This document shows, piece by piece, positions 20,998 to 35,094 of a stretch of DNA of 64,000 nt (positions are counted from its first letter, which is position 1; every line of letters starts with the position of its first letter). The notes under the pieces were generated by a model, which saw only the letters and a list, made by a program, of their open reading frames with translations, was not told where the DNA came from and made no database searches. The position numbers were made by a program, and so were the translations under genes. Source of the stretch: Himantopus leucocephalus (Eukaryota; Chordata; Aves; Charadriiformes; Recurvirostridae); the NCBI GenBank assembly GCA_003993805.1, contig RSEF01000019.1:10669184-10733183 (forward strand). Direction: 5' to 3'.

Positions 20998-23900
20998 GCC
21001 AGCTCTGCTGATTATGAGTTGGTTCAAGCTTGATCTGCAAAAGCAGCCTTTAAGCTGGAAATAACCTGTAAACATAATCAAAAGAAGGAGCCCTAGCTTC
21101 TTGATCACAGGGCTTTAAAAACAAGTGGTGGAAATCAAATGATTGGGTCATCCCACCACTGCCATAGCAATGGGTACTGACTCCCCCACACCACCTATAC
21201 TGCTCTCGCTGGTGCCACCAGTAATCTCTTTGCTGGGCAGTATATTTAAAGAGGGGAACATGTACAGCCTGACACGCCCAAATTATATTTTCCAGAAATG
21301 AACCCTACAGACTTGCTCTTCCATTATTTTTTTTCTGGTGAGCACGTATGAAGGGACACGGTGTACATTTCAATGTCACGTGGCTGTTACACTTCAGAGT
21401 GTCACTCTGAAGGAAGGAGGGAGCGAACCCATTGGCTGTGCTGAGACACCAAACACCGTTCCCCAGCAGGGAGTGTGCGTAGTGTCAGCATCATCAATAA
21501 TTGCTCTTGAGGTTAAAACAGGCGAAAGGCCCACAACAGTGAAACCACCCCCTCACAGCTGTAAATTACTCATCAATTGTTAATGCTGCAGCGCTGAGCC
21601 AGAGCTGACTCAGCTGTCATTGTGGTTGTGTCATGGAGAATTTAATTTCCCTCCTGCTGCTCCAAAATCCCCAGCGTTGGAAGTAGAGCTTAATTGTACC
21701 ACAGCTAGTGGGAAATCCAGCTCAGGCATTATTGTTCCCAAAGACGACTGACTTCTTTTAGGGCAAAATCAGGGTAGAAAGGATACCAGTAACCAGATTC
21801 TGCTTTTCAGTAGCTAAATTTTAACACCTTTCTTGAAAATGTGGACGGTGTGACAACAGGGATCGGTACCCGGGTCAGCAGACATGACATCAAGCCAATG
21901 ACCAAGGTTTTCCTTAATCTAAGAACTCCAATTTCTGACTAGTCAATGACTTCTTTATGTCTTGGTTATAGTAATCTCCTCTCCTAGTACCTGGAAAGAC
22001 TGGGCAGTGGGACTCTGCAATTTCCTTTGTGAAGTCTGCTGGATATTTTAGATACCTCCACATGTCCTACTATCCAGCCTCCTTTGGTGGTTCGTTAACA
22101 ATGCTGAACCCCCACATGAATATCTTCCTCCACAAAAAAGAAAACTTAACATTCTTAACCTGACCTTTCAAAAAGGAAAACAAAAGTCTTTCAGTTCTCA
22201 TGGAAGCTCCCTCGCTCCTCTCCAGTTTAACTGGAAGAGAAGAATCAGTTACAGCCTATGACTCTCAGATTCTAATCCTGATATCCAAAGACACAGGGTC
22301 ACCCTCAAAATATCAGGCCCGTATTCTTGCATTCCTACATCCGTGGGCTCAAAACAGTTTTTCTTCTTTTAAGACTAGCATTCTTTTTTCATGAAGCTTC
22401 TAATTTCCTTTCCACCAGCACACCAATAACTGCTTTTACCAGTCCTAAGCTTGCAATATGATATGTCATGTTGCACTACTCAGACTGAAATGTGTCACTA
22501 AGGAAATTTGGAATAATTTTTTTTCTTCTAGCAAATTCAAACTTGAGGCAAATCAGGTAAATGTCTCCTTGTATTATACAGAGTAAAAATCTTTCTGGAT
22601 TCATAAGAAAAGCTGACATAGAATTGGATATCAAAACCAGACAGCTAAATTCTTGGTTTCGCATTCTGCAGCACTCCAAACATCATTAGGATAAACAGTG
22701 AACTCTGAGCAGAAAACTTCAAGATGTAGAAATCCCATTTTCATCACCTGCTACAGTTCCCTTTGTTTTCTTTCAAAGCATGAAAGTCTGCCTCTATGGT
22801 ACCAGCTAGGGCACTCATCAGTCACAGTAACTAGCCCGGGTTTCTCAAAGGACTCCTACCAAGAAAGTTAGCTAGAATGGAGTTACTGACCTTTTGCAAT
22901 GAAATTTCCTTCACTCCCGCATGAACCCGCCCTAGTTTTTTTATGGTTTTCTTAGCCAAACCGTGCATCACTTGAGCTAATGCTCTGTTTCAAAAATTAT
23001 CATTCATGGTATATTATTTGAAATTGCAGTATTCATATAAAACCATTGCTTTATTACAGTCCAGAAGATGTTCTCTCTCTCTTTCTCTCCCTCATCTTCA
23101 TATTTTAACACTTTCATTTCATCTGTAAAGGTGTATTTTATTTTCAAGTACCTTCATCATGACAATTCACCTCAACATACTGCAGCTGGAGTCATATTTT
23201 TAGCACCTGCTATAGCCCGTACGCATATCAATCTGTATTTGCATCGGTGTATTACAGATTTAGATATATTTAAATGGCAGTTTCTGTAGGTGTGAAGGTT
23301 TTGTGGTTTTCTCTTTTCTTTTTCTTTTTTGTTGAACTCTTTAGATATTCTGTGTGGAGGCTTAGTCAACATTTCCTTGGAGACTGTCAAATATTTATGC
23401 AAGTCTCAGAGATCTCAATTTGAAATTAATGAAGGCTGCTCAGCCAGAACAATGACAAATCTATTCCATTTACCTGCTCAGCAGGAGGAGGCAGCAATAC
23501 CTACAAAAAGGGAACCCATAGCATGTTTTTCTTTTTCTCAGGTTTCCAAAGACCTCTGAGAAATATACCAGAATTTTCCTTTTTAAAGAGCCAGATTTAT
23601 ATCTCCTACTTATCCCCTAAATAATTTACTTATATTTTTTGTCAAAAAAGGGGGGAACGGACAAAGTGGTTTAGTGACTGTATTTTCAAGATCAAATGAC
23701 AGAATTTCTCTCAATACATGCGAGAAACATTGTTCTTCATTGTAATGAGTGGCCCAGTAAGTTTTTCAAGGATATTTAATTCAGCAGAGTCCTGAAACTA
23801 TCTAGAGTGCATGGCTTTGAGCTGGATGCTGCAAGAATCTAGTTAGCCAACACAGATAAATGGAGAAAAGGAAATTTTCCTTTTAAGCATGAAATACCTT

Positions 23901-24289
23901 TACACTAACCTTCGCTAAACCAAAAAAAAAATAAAATTAAAAGCCATGGTAAAAACTATACTGACTGAAATAATTCAGGATTAAAGTCTCTCTTCCCACA
24001 TATATTTGACTTTGCTCTAATGATGGAAGACAACTGGCATGTGCCAGCAAGGAGCAGGACCACATAGTCTAGAGTGCATATAAAGAAATTTGGGGCCACC
24101 AGATACAGTCTTATGAAGGTGCACTTAAAAAAAAGGAGTAATTTCACCTGGTCTTAGGAGAAAAATTTGATAAAAGACTCAAGTACAACCAGAGAAAGGC
24201 ATTTAAAAATAGGGAAAGAATTCAATAGTAAAAGTTGAAACTAGTCAAGATTCAAAGATGAGAAAGCTTTGACTAAGAAACTAGCCACT

Positions 24290-24470
24290 AGCTCTATCAG
24301 GACTGATGGTGAATTCTCTGTTAATCTTTTTACATCAATATGGAACATTCCTCATTTAGCTAGCTGGTAGAAAGTACTAACTTGAGGAAAATCTAGTACC
24401 GTTCAAGTGGTCAGACTAGATGGATCACTCAAGTCAATGCTGACTTAAAAAAATCTATGAATTATCTGCA
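24290..24470 (+). mobile_element. Old CR1/L3-like LINE remnant, 3' end
   Basis: The stretch GAGGAAAATCTAGT, GTGGTCAGACTAGATGGATC and the ending AAAAAAATCTATGAATT resemble the 3' end of ancient amniote CR1-type elements (…GGAGGTCAGACTAGATGATC… ending …AAAATCTATGAAT). The 5' boundary is unclear and may extend to about 24180. It is heavily diverged and lies only about 80 bases downstream of PPM1E exon 2 in the direction of transcription. Confidence 0.6.
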
Positions 24471-24547
24471 AAGTGTTTCAGTATACAGTGTACGTGAAAG
24501 ATCCACACCGTGTAAAATTGTACATTATCATGCGCAGATATACTCAC

Positions 24548-24666
24548 GTATGATCCCATCTGCATTGTCCACATGCTTTGGTAAGTAGTGTGCTGAAAGA
24601 TCACTCTGAAGGACTTCATCTGAAGTTGCTCTAGCTAAAGCAGCAGCCAAAAATGAAGGGCAATTA
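24548..24666 (-). CDS. PPM1E: PPM1E exon 2: [20 protein letters not shown] segment
   Basis: A 119-base exon on the - strand, the first PPM1E exon in the window. It is entered in phase 2 and left in phase 1. It encodes [37 protein letters not shown] and II, with the last base starting a Gln codon completed by exon 3. This matches the region of PPM1E between the acidic N-terminus and the PP2C domain. The donor is ATAC|GTGAGT. The acceptor is CTCCAG, preceded on the - strand by a (TTTTG)n microsatellite. Exon 1, encoding about 150 residues in the family, is not in the window. The six exons here give 604 residues, against about 755 for the human protein. Confidence 0.93.
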
Positions 24667-24672
24667 CTGGAG

Positions 24673-24696
24673 AAAAAAACAAAACAAAACAAAAAG
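24673..24696. repeat. (AAAAC)n microsatellite at the PPM1E exon 2 acceptor
   Basis: AAAAAAAC followed by two AAAAC units and an A-run. On the - strand this reads (GTTTT)n and ends at the CTCCAG acceptor of exon 2, so it forms most of its pyrimidine/U-rich tract. Confidence 0.85.
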
Positions 24697-27600
24697 AAAC
24701 ACATAAAAAGATATTTTCATCTGATTTAGCAAGGTAACTTGCAGTCAGGGAAATACATAAAAATACTTTACTATAAACAAACAGGAATTTGAACTAAGAT
24801 TTGTAAAACTTCCAATTCTACTTTGCTAGACAGCACCACAACCCTGCAGGAAGAGCTCAAACTCACCGTAGAGATTTTAGTAACCCTCTTTCACTTTTAT
24901 GTTCCCTGTTTATTAAGTTTTAATGTTCCATTTCGTAAACTCTATTTAAATGCTTTTCAAATCTAGACTTGAGCCCCTCTGCAGCGCCTGTCGTGCAATC
25001 CTTGCTTGGCGCACATTTTCTACACGTGAATTTTACACTTTTATCTTAAGCTCATTCTGTCCAGTTTCTCCTAAGAATTGGAGTTAGGTTTCCAAAGGAT
25101 AAAGAGAAGTTCTCAGTTTTCAAAGTGTCCAAAACCTCACCAAGGGACACCAAAAGTTAAGGCAAACCCATAGGAAGTATGAAGTTGATGTGCATAAGGT
25201 TAAAAAGCTCCCTCATGCATGATCTCTATCAAGAGTAAAGTGGCTTTAACTCACTGCAGTTTAATTAAGCCTGATATCTCCCAAGGTTAATTAATCTATA
25301 GCAAACCAAAGCCACTTTAATGTACATTCTCTCATTCAAGAGGAGTTTAATACCTCTTAATTTATGCATATTTATTTCCCATTGGTCTGCCTTAACTTCT
25401 CCGGGTGTCTCTTGCTGACACAGCCTGAAACTTCCAGCTTCCATAGTTATCATCGGGGTAGCAACGTCCTGCGTAAGACGTGTCTACCATTGCAGGACCT
25501 CACAGAGACATACGAGCTAATTTCAGTCTCAGAAACCATCCACCAACAAACAGAATTCTGCGTCAGCTAGTCCAGGGAACAGGTAATGAGCACATATACT
25601 TCCTTAGTCTATTTCCTCTGCTTAGGCCCAGTAAGTCTGTTCGCATGCTTTTAGCACGGTTGGAGAGGAGGTGTTAGCCCAGAAGTATCAGTCCAACCAG
25701 ATCCAGAGCAGAAAAACTTCTACACACCAAACCGGACTTGTCAGACTTCAATCTGGAGCCTGAGAAGCACATGGCAACCGTCACTTGCGTTCACATTTGG
25801 TTCACTGCCCAGGAAAGCCAACTGCCATCCTAAACTGGCCCACATGCCATTGCTTCAGCAGTGAAATCTGAATTCCAGAAAAAAATCAGATTCACTGCAC
25901 TTGGGTTTATTTGAAAAGCCATTTTACCATGAAGTTTTCCAGATTCTTGATACCAAATGCTGCTACAAACAGTAAGATTATGTAACAGATTTAGAAAATG
26001 TACACAAAATAAGTCCTCCAACCCTCATTATTTGCTATTCAACGTATCTATAAATTATTTAAATATAAGATTAGCAATAAATAGCTCTGTCCCACTGATA
26101 AATTGTCATGAGACAAGCTCTGAGCCTTGAAGTTACGCAGAAAGCCACTCAAACGGCGTTACTGCACCATCAGTAAGAGTATTTCCTAGAATTAGCAGCC
26201 GAGTATTCTGCTCACGCAGCACCTCCAAGCCTCAGCGACGTGCGCGCTAATGAAGCACGACTGCTGGAGGAAATCAGCTGTCTTAGGACTGGCTCTTCCC
26301 CACACAACACAGGAGCTCTGATCCTATTTACATACAGCACTGCCCGGTGGTAAGAGTAATCAGCAAGAGGAAAACACACCGGAACTTCCTTTACTTCTGG
26401 TGCGTGTAGAAGACTATTTTCTGTCTAGTCTTGTCTGCCTTTATTTAGCTCACAAAGAACAGGTTTTTCATTTCTATTATTAGCTCCAATACTCCAGAGT
26501 GGGGATGCTGGTTACTGTTCATGTTACATGCGATTTCCATGTTACAACAAAAGCCAGAGATTGCTATGCCGGGATAGAATGATTATCCAGCAATTCACAA
26601 CACTGTGAGAACAATGTTATGAAAAAACGCATAGAAAGGTTAAGGTTCAGCCTAAATAACGCACAGCAGAAGAATCCACACTGAAAGCATTCACACCACC
26701 AGCCAGCCAGAGCTCGCTTCAGGCATGAACATCACAGGCTGCGCTAGCACCTGGAGGAATCTGAGCTTGTTTCCCAGTTCAAGGCTTACCCTCACCAGCT
26801 CAGCGCTGAAACTCTGTAGGGAAACCAAGGTTGGTTTGTGTCACTTATAAACAGCCCCTCAAGGATGTCCACCGATGGGCAAAGACGGAACCTGGTTCAG
26901 AACCGAGGCAACAATGGTTGCTAAAATAGAGAGTCAAGACCTAAACAGGAGAGAAAAAATAACCCGCAACACAAGGAACCTCCGCTCTGCCTGGGCTGGG
27001 AAGGTGGGAAGGTTGCATCTATGGAGATCCAGAGTCATGAACATTCCTATCTGAAATTTTAGATATTATTTTAACCATAGTGACAGATTACAAAATTGAA
27101 AGGTGCATTTACAGCGTATGTAGCTGGTCAGAGTATTTCCCCCATCAGCTACAAATGCTATTTACATGTCCCTACAGCCAATGCTGGCAGTTTCGCACAG
27201 CAGCTCTTTATCTAGCCAAAGAGTGCATTTCCATTACAATACTAAACCTACACAAAAAACCGCTAAAGATGTTATTAGATAAATTAGAGGATTTTAAGTA
27301 CATCCTTCCTGATTCTCTGGCAGCGTGGGTGTGTTTAGAACACCCACAGTTGCATTGCAGCAATCCTGGAATAACTCTGCTAAGGTAATAAATCAAGCCT
27401 AAAAGTGGGCCGTTTCCATCAATTAAGTTTGAGAAAAACAGTCTAAAGTGGGTTTAACTCAGCCCACATATTATTATGTTACCAGCTTAACACACAACTC
27501 TGCTCCTTCCTGATAGCATTAAAGCGGTGAAGACTTTCCAAACATTTTCTCTGAGCTATTCCTCTGTGCTCTAAATCTAATATAAGGTCTCCTACTAAAA

Positions 27601-28409
27601 AAAGAGGTGGCAAACTTAAAATTCTTATTGCATGAAAGTTCACCATTGGGGTTTAAGTGACTTATCCATTTCAATGGAAAAAGTAGAGAAAACAAATCAG
27701 CTGAAGGCTTTCCTTCTCTGTCTGGCCACTCTTTGTCCTAATAATAACAGCTGCCTGCCAAAGAATTAATTGCCCTTGACATTTGTTCATCACAAAGCTC
27801 CTTATGTAGCCGTTACGGGGCTATGCCATGTAAGCAGGGAAGTGACCAGATGCAGACAGATGACTTCCTCTTCCTGATTAGCACAACTCAAAATTTACTT
27901 CACTTACTTGGCTCCTGAGGGGACTTTAGTTGAATTACTTCTCCCCTTCAAGCAACAGCAGTCTGCACTGGAGGTTTTATTACTTCTTGTAAAATAGATT
28001 AGACTTTGAAGTCAAACTGCTATCAGGACACTTCATTATTGTTACACCAAGGCAAATGAAGAATCAGGTTGAGGATCTCTGTTTCTATCACAAAAGGGAA
28101 CATTCAGGTGAGCACCTACAGCACCCCACAAAACAGCAAAGACCCACACTCGAATGATCAGCCTTTGCCACGCTGGTGGTCCTCACCTGTCCTCGCACCT
28201 TCTACACAAAACAAGAAGTAGCAGACAGGATCCATGGAGACACGGGAAGTGCATTGCGTCCTGCTGCTGGCGTAACTAAGGATTACCTGTTGGCTGCCGA
28301 AAATAAATTCTTCTGCCACATTCTAGATGCTCAAATGTTATTAGTCATTAGGTTATGACAAATTAAAACTGGGAGGGCACGATCTTGTTTAGCAGAGAGC
28401 CGAGAGCTA

Positions 28410-28615
28410 GAATGCCTATGCCTATTCATAGCTGTGCCACTAATTCAGCAGCTGACCTTGGACAAGTCACTTCACCACTCAGACCTTCGATTCCTCATCT
28501 ACAAGCAAGGGATGATAATGTCATTTCCTGGGGGAGAGGAGGAGAAGGAGGAAGGCCGTAGAAGGCTTAATTCAGTGTTCGTAAAATACTCTGAGATTTC
28601 TAGATATGAGCAGAA
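28410..28615 (+). mobile_element. MIR-type SINE (ancient)
   Basis: The segments GCTGTGCCACTAATTCAGC, TGACCTTGGACAAGTCACTT, GATTCCTCATCTACAAGCAA, GGGATGATAATG and GTAAAATACTCTGAGATTTC follow, in order, the MIR consensus (tRNA-derived head, CORE, then AAGTGCTTTGAGAT-like tail). A purine-rich insertion (GGAGAGGAGGAGAAGGAGGAAGG) interrupts it at about 28532-28556. It lies antisense in PPM1E intron 1. Confidence 0.8.
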
Positions 28616-31600
28616 CTGAAGGGAAAAATACCAAGATGATAGTGGGAGATATTTTCAATCTATACAAGATTTATGGAGCTTTCATACCTTTTTCTCATTC
28701 TCATACACTGCCAGAAGAGCTAAGTGGAATACATGGACAAACAACATCTCTAGACAGGCAGGTTTAGTCTGATGCAGGCAGCCAACTCACGGTCATAAAC
28801 AACTCCACGAAATAAACACATTTTTAGAAAAGGTGATGCATCTCAAAGGGGGAAAAATCACGAAAGAAAGACATCAGGTTCTTAAAACGTGGTAATGCTG
28901 GTGTTCCTGGAGCATTGGCAGTGCTGATGGGAAAATGATGCTACAGGCACATCGCCGCCCCTGACCAAAATATACAATCGAGTGCCACCAGTGCTGAAAA
29001 TACTTAACGCTGTCATGGTCTGGTGTAACTGATGAGGCATCACTAACCCAAACAAAGCAGGAAAAATGGACCGAAACGTACTGGTGTCTTTCAAAGGCCA
29101 AAACGGTCAGTAAATCACAAAACATACAGTGTTCCTATCACCTCAAGAATCCCCTGACACTACAGAACAGCAATTGTTTTAGTTAGAATGAAACATGATT
29201 TAAATAGAAATGCTATTCAATCTGCTGAAACACAAAGCAAATCCACAGGCAAACAGTATAAAGCATCGTATATAGGCTCACACAGCAATCCAAGACCAAG
29301 AACATGACCTGAAAAGAACCAAGTACAGCACATTCCCATAAGGCCCATAATTTACTGTGTTAGTAAAAGACTTTGTAGGGATGACAAGCTAACTGCACCC
29401 TTTCCAAAAGACATTACACTAGGGATGCAGTTTGGTAAACACTCCTGCGTTAATGTGGCCTGTTGCAAGTTCTTGTTAGAAAGCAAGTTTTGCAAGATTC
29501 AATTTAAGAAAAACCTCATTTGTCCCCAGCCTGTATTTACAAAACACTCCACAGTCTCCTGAGACTTCTTCCAGATGGAGCTTCTGATACAGCCTGGAAG
29601 CTCTTTGAAGAAGCCTTTAAAGTCTTTATTATTGAAAGTTCCCATGCTGTGAACTGCAGCAGTAATGAGCAGAGAAATTCTTTGGGAAGATCCTTTGGCT
29701 GTTTACCCAGCCCTCCCTTCAGCCGCCTCCTGTGTCAGTGGCCATCCGGAAAGACATGGTACCAGCTGAGGGGCTTCTGTCTGTCTCCTGACTCCTGTGA
29801 GTCAGGCACGACTCAGAGAGGAACAGTCTGTTAAGCAGTCCTTAGACCCCCAAAATGATTACGGATGTGTCTTCTAATTATGCCAAGCGAATGCTATTTC
29901 CAGCTCCTGTCTCTGCAGGTTCTCCTCTCTTTACTCACAACGCGTCGCTCTCCTGCGAGCTCACCGCTCTGCTCTGACCTGGGCTGTTCTGCTGCGTTGC
30001 ACAGCTGGTGAAAGTCTTGATGCTGATTTTAAGCCTGGTCACGGCGGACAAATGAAGTATGGTATTTTTCCAAACACACGGCGAACCTCTGCGCTAGATT
30101 TTAGCTGCTGCAGTGAGTTACTAAAAACAGCCAGCACACATGCACAAAAAAAGAAACAAACAGAAAAAACAATGCACCTTTTAAAAGATTGCATAACCGA
30201 AGCTCCTTGAGAAGTCATTTGAGCTGGCAGTGTTGAGACAGTAAAGATGCTTGATAAATCTGTTTGAAGAAGCTGAAAATGTGCTACACAAGGAAGCTGC
30301 TATCTATAGGCTTCACAGAGACAGCTGCCTGGTCACATTCAAAATGATTCCGTCCTTGTGGTGACAGTTGGAAGCAACAGAAATATAATACACAACCATT
30401 ACAAAAATATACTCTTTCTGATGTGTTTCACACATACTCTGTTACAGACACTGTGGTGATTTCTCTTTGTGCTCACTGCCATATTCTAGAGTATCATCAA
30501 GTTTGTATGGATATTTTCCTGTGGTTAAGTCTATCTTAACTGGACATTAAAAAAACCCCACACAAACCAGAGATGCGCTACACATCAGATAACATCTTCA
30601 GCAGCTGGATTAAGATGCTTCACATACCAATCAGACTTTCAGTACTTATGGCTGTATTTATTTTGTAATAGCTGTATCTTACTTGTCAAAGCATTTATGG
30701 AGGCTACGGTGTCAGAAATGTCCTAAAGACTCCACAGAGAAATAGAGTGAATGAGAATAAAATTACTTTTCTAGGAACAATAATTTCCCTTTGCAAGTTT
30801 TTATTAGGCTTGAATATTTTGCTGATGGTGAATAATACAAGTTCTCAACTTAGTTGCAATCACTGAAAGTCTATCTCATAAAATAGAATAAAACTTACAT
30901 GAAGATCATATTTGACAGCTATGACTAAGATAGGTAAAAATACTTTAGAGACTCAATGTTAAAATAATCACCTTAAAAAAGAAACACACCAAACCCACAA
31001 CAATTAAAAAATGCCTTTAGAAATAACCTGTTAACTCTCACTTGTTAACCACTACAAGTCAAAGACATCGGTTTTGACTCGTTCATAAATTAAGATCTAA
31101 TCTGAGATAAAAACATTCAAATTCTTTCATCATTTTTTAACGAGCCAATAAGAGTCAACAAAATGCTCTCTCTAGTAAAGGACATGTGAAATGGGTATGA
31201 ATGGAAACCTCTAGGAAAGCATGTTTGGTGATCAGATGGGAAACATCTGCAAAACCACAGAACTCTAAATTAGAGCGCGTTGGCACTGATCCCATAAAAG
31301 GCCTCAGGTGCTGCACGCATCCGTCAGGGGGGTTTGATAGGATATTACACATAAGGAAGTAAAGGAAGTGCTGTGCTGCATGGCATATCAAACTAATTAA
31401 AAGAAATCAGGGCGGAGAGCAAAATAAAAATAATGGCAAGATGCTGAAAAAAAATAAATGAAGAAAAAAATTGCTCATGAAAGCGTGATTGCAAGAGCAT
31501 GGTTTATATACTCTCTTATCTGACTGCTTGGGAGACCTGGCTGCAAAGGGATAACCCACCTCGTTTCCCAAGTCGGAGCACTGCAGGCGAGCACAGATTC

Positions 31601-34600
31601 CCAGCTGCTGAGGTCCAGAGGCAGCTGGCACTAGATTTGTCAATGGATGCCAAATCTACGCTCAGGCCCCCTTCCAGTTATGTACACACATGTGCTCAAC
31701 CTCTCTCGCACCAACGTGTTTCAGAACACATCTAACACAGGCTTTCTAGCACGCTGCTGCGAACGTCTTTCTCCCTAGAAGCTAAAGAAAACCCAAGTAA
31801 GAGATGCAACGCCAGCAGCAGCAGGAAGAGGAAGCCTAGGTGCCCTGCAGATGTGCATGCTCTGCCCCCGGCTCCCCACTCCAGCAGCGCCAGTTCCCTG
31901 TTTTACCTGTAAATCCATCTGTTTTACACACGCTGGGAACTGGGCACGGGCTGTCCCTCCGGCTCTGCCAGACGGACCCATCAGGGCTCAGCCCCCCCTG
32001 CCCTTTCCTTGGGGGGGGCATTCTCAGCCACCCTGCCGCCAGTTTTCAGAAAATTGACAAGTATTCAGTTATCTTTCAGACTTTAACCCATCTTTTGAAT
32101 TCGATTGAAACTGGCCTGCAAGGTTAAGCTTATCAGTGGGAGGAACCCTACGGGCAGACAGACTGAGCAAGCACAAAAGCCTTATTCCCTTACAAACCAG
32201 ACTTCTGAAATCAACTTCTTGGAATGATGCTACTAGAATTTCATCCAACAATACAGGTCATTAAGGAAAACCCTTGACTTCTAACATACTGTCTTCAACA
32301 CACGAATTAGACTGAGATCTTTAACCCGTTTTCTGCTTTGTAGCGAGTCACTACTTCCTTTCTCCGGAGGGGCAAGTGCACGTGACAGCACATAAAGCTA
32401 ACAAAATGTAAGCTAGACAAAATAAAAAGGTCACCTTTGTCTCTTTGTTGAGGTAGAATGTCATGAAGGCTAGTGTATATTTGAAAAATAAATGGTTGCT
32501 GACCACAAGCCACTCATAAGCATTTGTGATTTAATGACTGTCACTAAAAAACAATTGACATGGAAGGGGTGAACTGTGAAGAATCCAAACTCCATAAAAC
32601 AGCTTCTACAAAGCCACTCTGCTGAATAGATTGTCTGTATATTATCTTTGAAACCTAATTCTATGATTTCTCTAACTCATTCTCACAATACAGCAGTTCT
32701 GAGGTTACTTATATTTCAGTCTCTGTAGAGCTGATGCTACCTGCATTAAAGGCTGCTTTTAAAATGACAGAAGTCATCTACTATAACACGAACAACCCTT
32801 AAAAACCCAAGATGAATCTTCCAGGAGCTGAAAGCCAAATTACTGCAAGAAATTGAATTCCCAGAAGTGACTGTATGATAGTTTTCCTCATTACATCAAA
32901 GAATTGAAGATAGAAAGTTTGCTGTTGAAAATCATATTCCAGGACTGGAGTCCTTCACAGCCGTATTACATTCCTCTGTTATTAAAAGAAAGGTAAATCT
33001 AGACTTTGAAGGAATGCAAAGAGAAACCATTTTATTACAGAAATGGACCAGGATCCATGAACCTCAGTTACAATACTGAGATCTTCAGGATGTATCTATA
33101 TAGCAGTCTCCCCCTATCTAAATCAGAATCTTTTCTGTCTGAGCAGCAAGATGCTGAGGGATTGGATAGTTTTCTTTTATTAAATTTTAATTACTGCTAT
33201 AAAATGCATTTTACAAATTATAAAAATATTAGTATAAAATTTTAAAAATACCAGCAAGCCACATATTTGATGGACATTTATTATAAAGCCTAGATCTCTA
33301 GGGCTCAGCTATGCAAAAGCAAACACACAGTAAAAAAAAAAAAAAATAATCTGTATTTACCTTCTCATTAATTAACCAGAATAAAGATGGTTTATTGGAA
33401 TTACCCAAACATGTGACTTTCAGGAGCTTATACCGAGATAAAAGATCCTTCTGGTTTTTATTGTTACAGTTTTACAGGGATTAGTTTGCATATTTACACG
33501 GCGCATTCTCTGTTCCCAGAGAAATGCTCAGCATTTGAGTGACGTGCATACCTTGTAACCAGAGTCTTCTGAGTGCCATTCCAAAAACCAGTCACTGCCT
33601 GCTTAGCATCACCGGGTCTGGAATGGTAACGAAGCCTACATCTATGCAAGACGCACGCTTACCTGAAGAAGTACATTTCTTAACTGGAAATCCAATGTCA
33701 ACAACAGTTATCTCATAGTGAGTTTCTCTGCTAGACTGAGACCTGTTTAAAAGCTCTACAGGACATTAAAAATGTCATTGATTTTTCTCTCTTTGGCTCT
33801 CAGTCAATTTGAAAGTCAGCATAATTCAATATCTTTCTACCAGTTCCATTAGCAAAGAAAGGAATCCATGCTTCAATCTATGCTGCCTTATTGGAAAAGG
33901 TAATGTAATTTCACATCTGAAAGTGTGCCAACATCAGCATAAAACCGTACACAGTATACATAAAATTTAATTTATAAATTCTGTATTTTGTCAAGCCAGA
34001 ATGAGATGCTGTCTAAAATCAATGAGAGTGTCCAAACTTGCTCTGAAGATATTTACATATATTCTTTTTATTTCAGGTATTTTATGTTCTAGTCAGAGTT
34101 TTTGATGATTTTTCTCCTTACTATAAAATTTAATGACATACTATCTAGAGAAGTTCATGTTGCAGAAAACCTTGTTACAGCAGGCACGCTTTGCCCCTAA
34201 AAGTTCAGGCATATAATTTACTTACCACTGACTCATCTCCTATTTTTTCTCGCTGTTAAAATAAACTTTCATTGATACTTCCCTTAACCTGAAGGGATAT
34301 ACCGTAGAAATTTGCCGTGTCCAGAAATAAAATTTAAATATGAATCACCCAATGCAGAGCATCTATTTTATTTTGGATCAGATTAACATGCCGAAGTCCT
34401 CCGATTACTAGTCAAAAAGAAAAGTATCTTGTGCTGTTATATTTAATGACCTAATTTCAAACAAATGAAACAAAACACTACACAGCAGGCCATACCGCTC
34501 TCCTCATTTATGTCTCTACTGCAGGTCATCATTAAGGCAAACAAACGTAAAATTACTTCTTTAGAAAAGGGTGAAGACAGTGAATCTACAGTGCCTATTC

Positions 34601-35094
34601 AAGTGAACAGCTTGCAGTAACACCACACAGAGCTAGTCCCCAAATAACTGTGCTTGTATTGTAATATCCGTCTTCATGTAGATGAGAAAAAATAAAAGCT
34701 GCGGGCCAGGATTTTCAAATGACATTTGATCACTTAACTTCTTTCAACCCATTGAACAAATATCAAATATAAGGCAAAACACACCCCAGAAGATTTATGA
34801 GCACTGAGTCAGCAGAGAATGTTCTCTCGCTCCCTTCTCACTCTCGTGAAACGCAGTTCATCATACAAATGGCTCGGGTGTTTATGCCAGATGTAAGATT
34901 AGATAATTAGTCATCTGAGTCCTGGATGTCAACTCTTTTGTGATACAAAATTTATTCCAAATGCACCATTTATAATCAGTTGACTTGCAAAAGCATTCTG
35001 GTGTTATACAGTAATACATCTTATGATATACAGCCAAATATCTGCCACTCCATGGTAACATATTCTGTTTCTGCTGTAGCAACACTCTGCCTGA

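Larger units (their letters stand above)
19482..24547 (-). other. PPM1E: PPM1E intron 2
   Basis: Intron of 5,066 bases, donor GTGAGT, acceptor TTCCCCAG. It contains a well-preserved CR1 3' end (about 20510-20997) and an older CR1 remnant (about 24290-24470), both on the + strand, antisense to PPM1E. A pyrimidine tract (TCTCTCTCTTTCTCTCCCTC) lies at about 23071-23090. I recognise no exon in the rest. Confidence 0.8.

Noticed and set aside
31840..32127. GC-rich patch with overlapping open frames on both strands, considered as an alternative PPM1E exon or small CpG island
   Set aside because: CpG content is modest, no splice sites pair with PPM1E in phase, and no protein similarity is seen.
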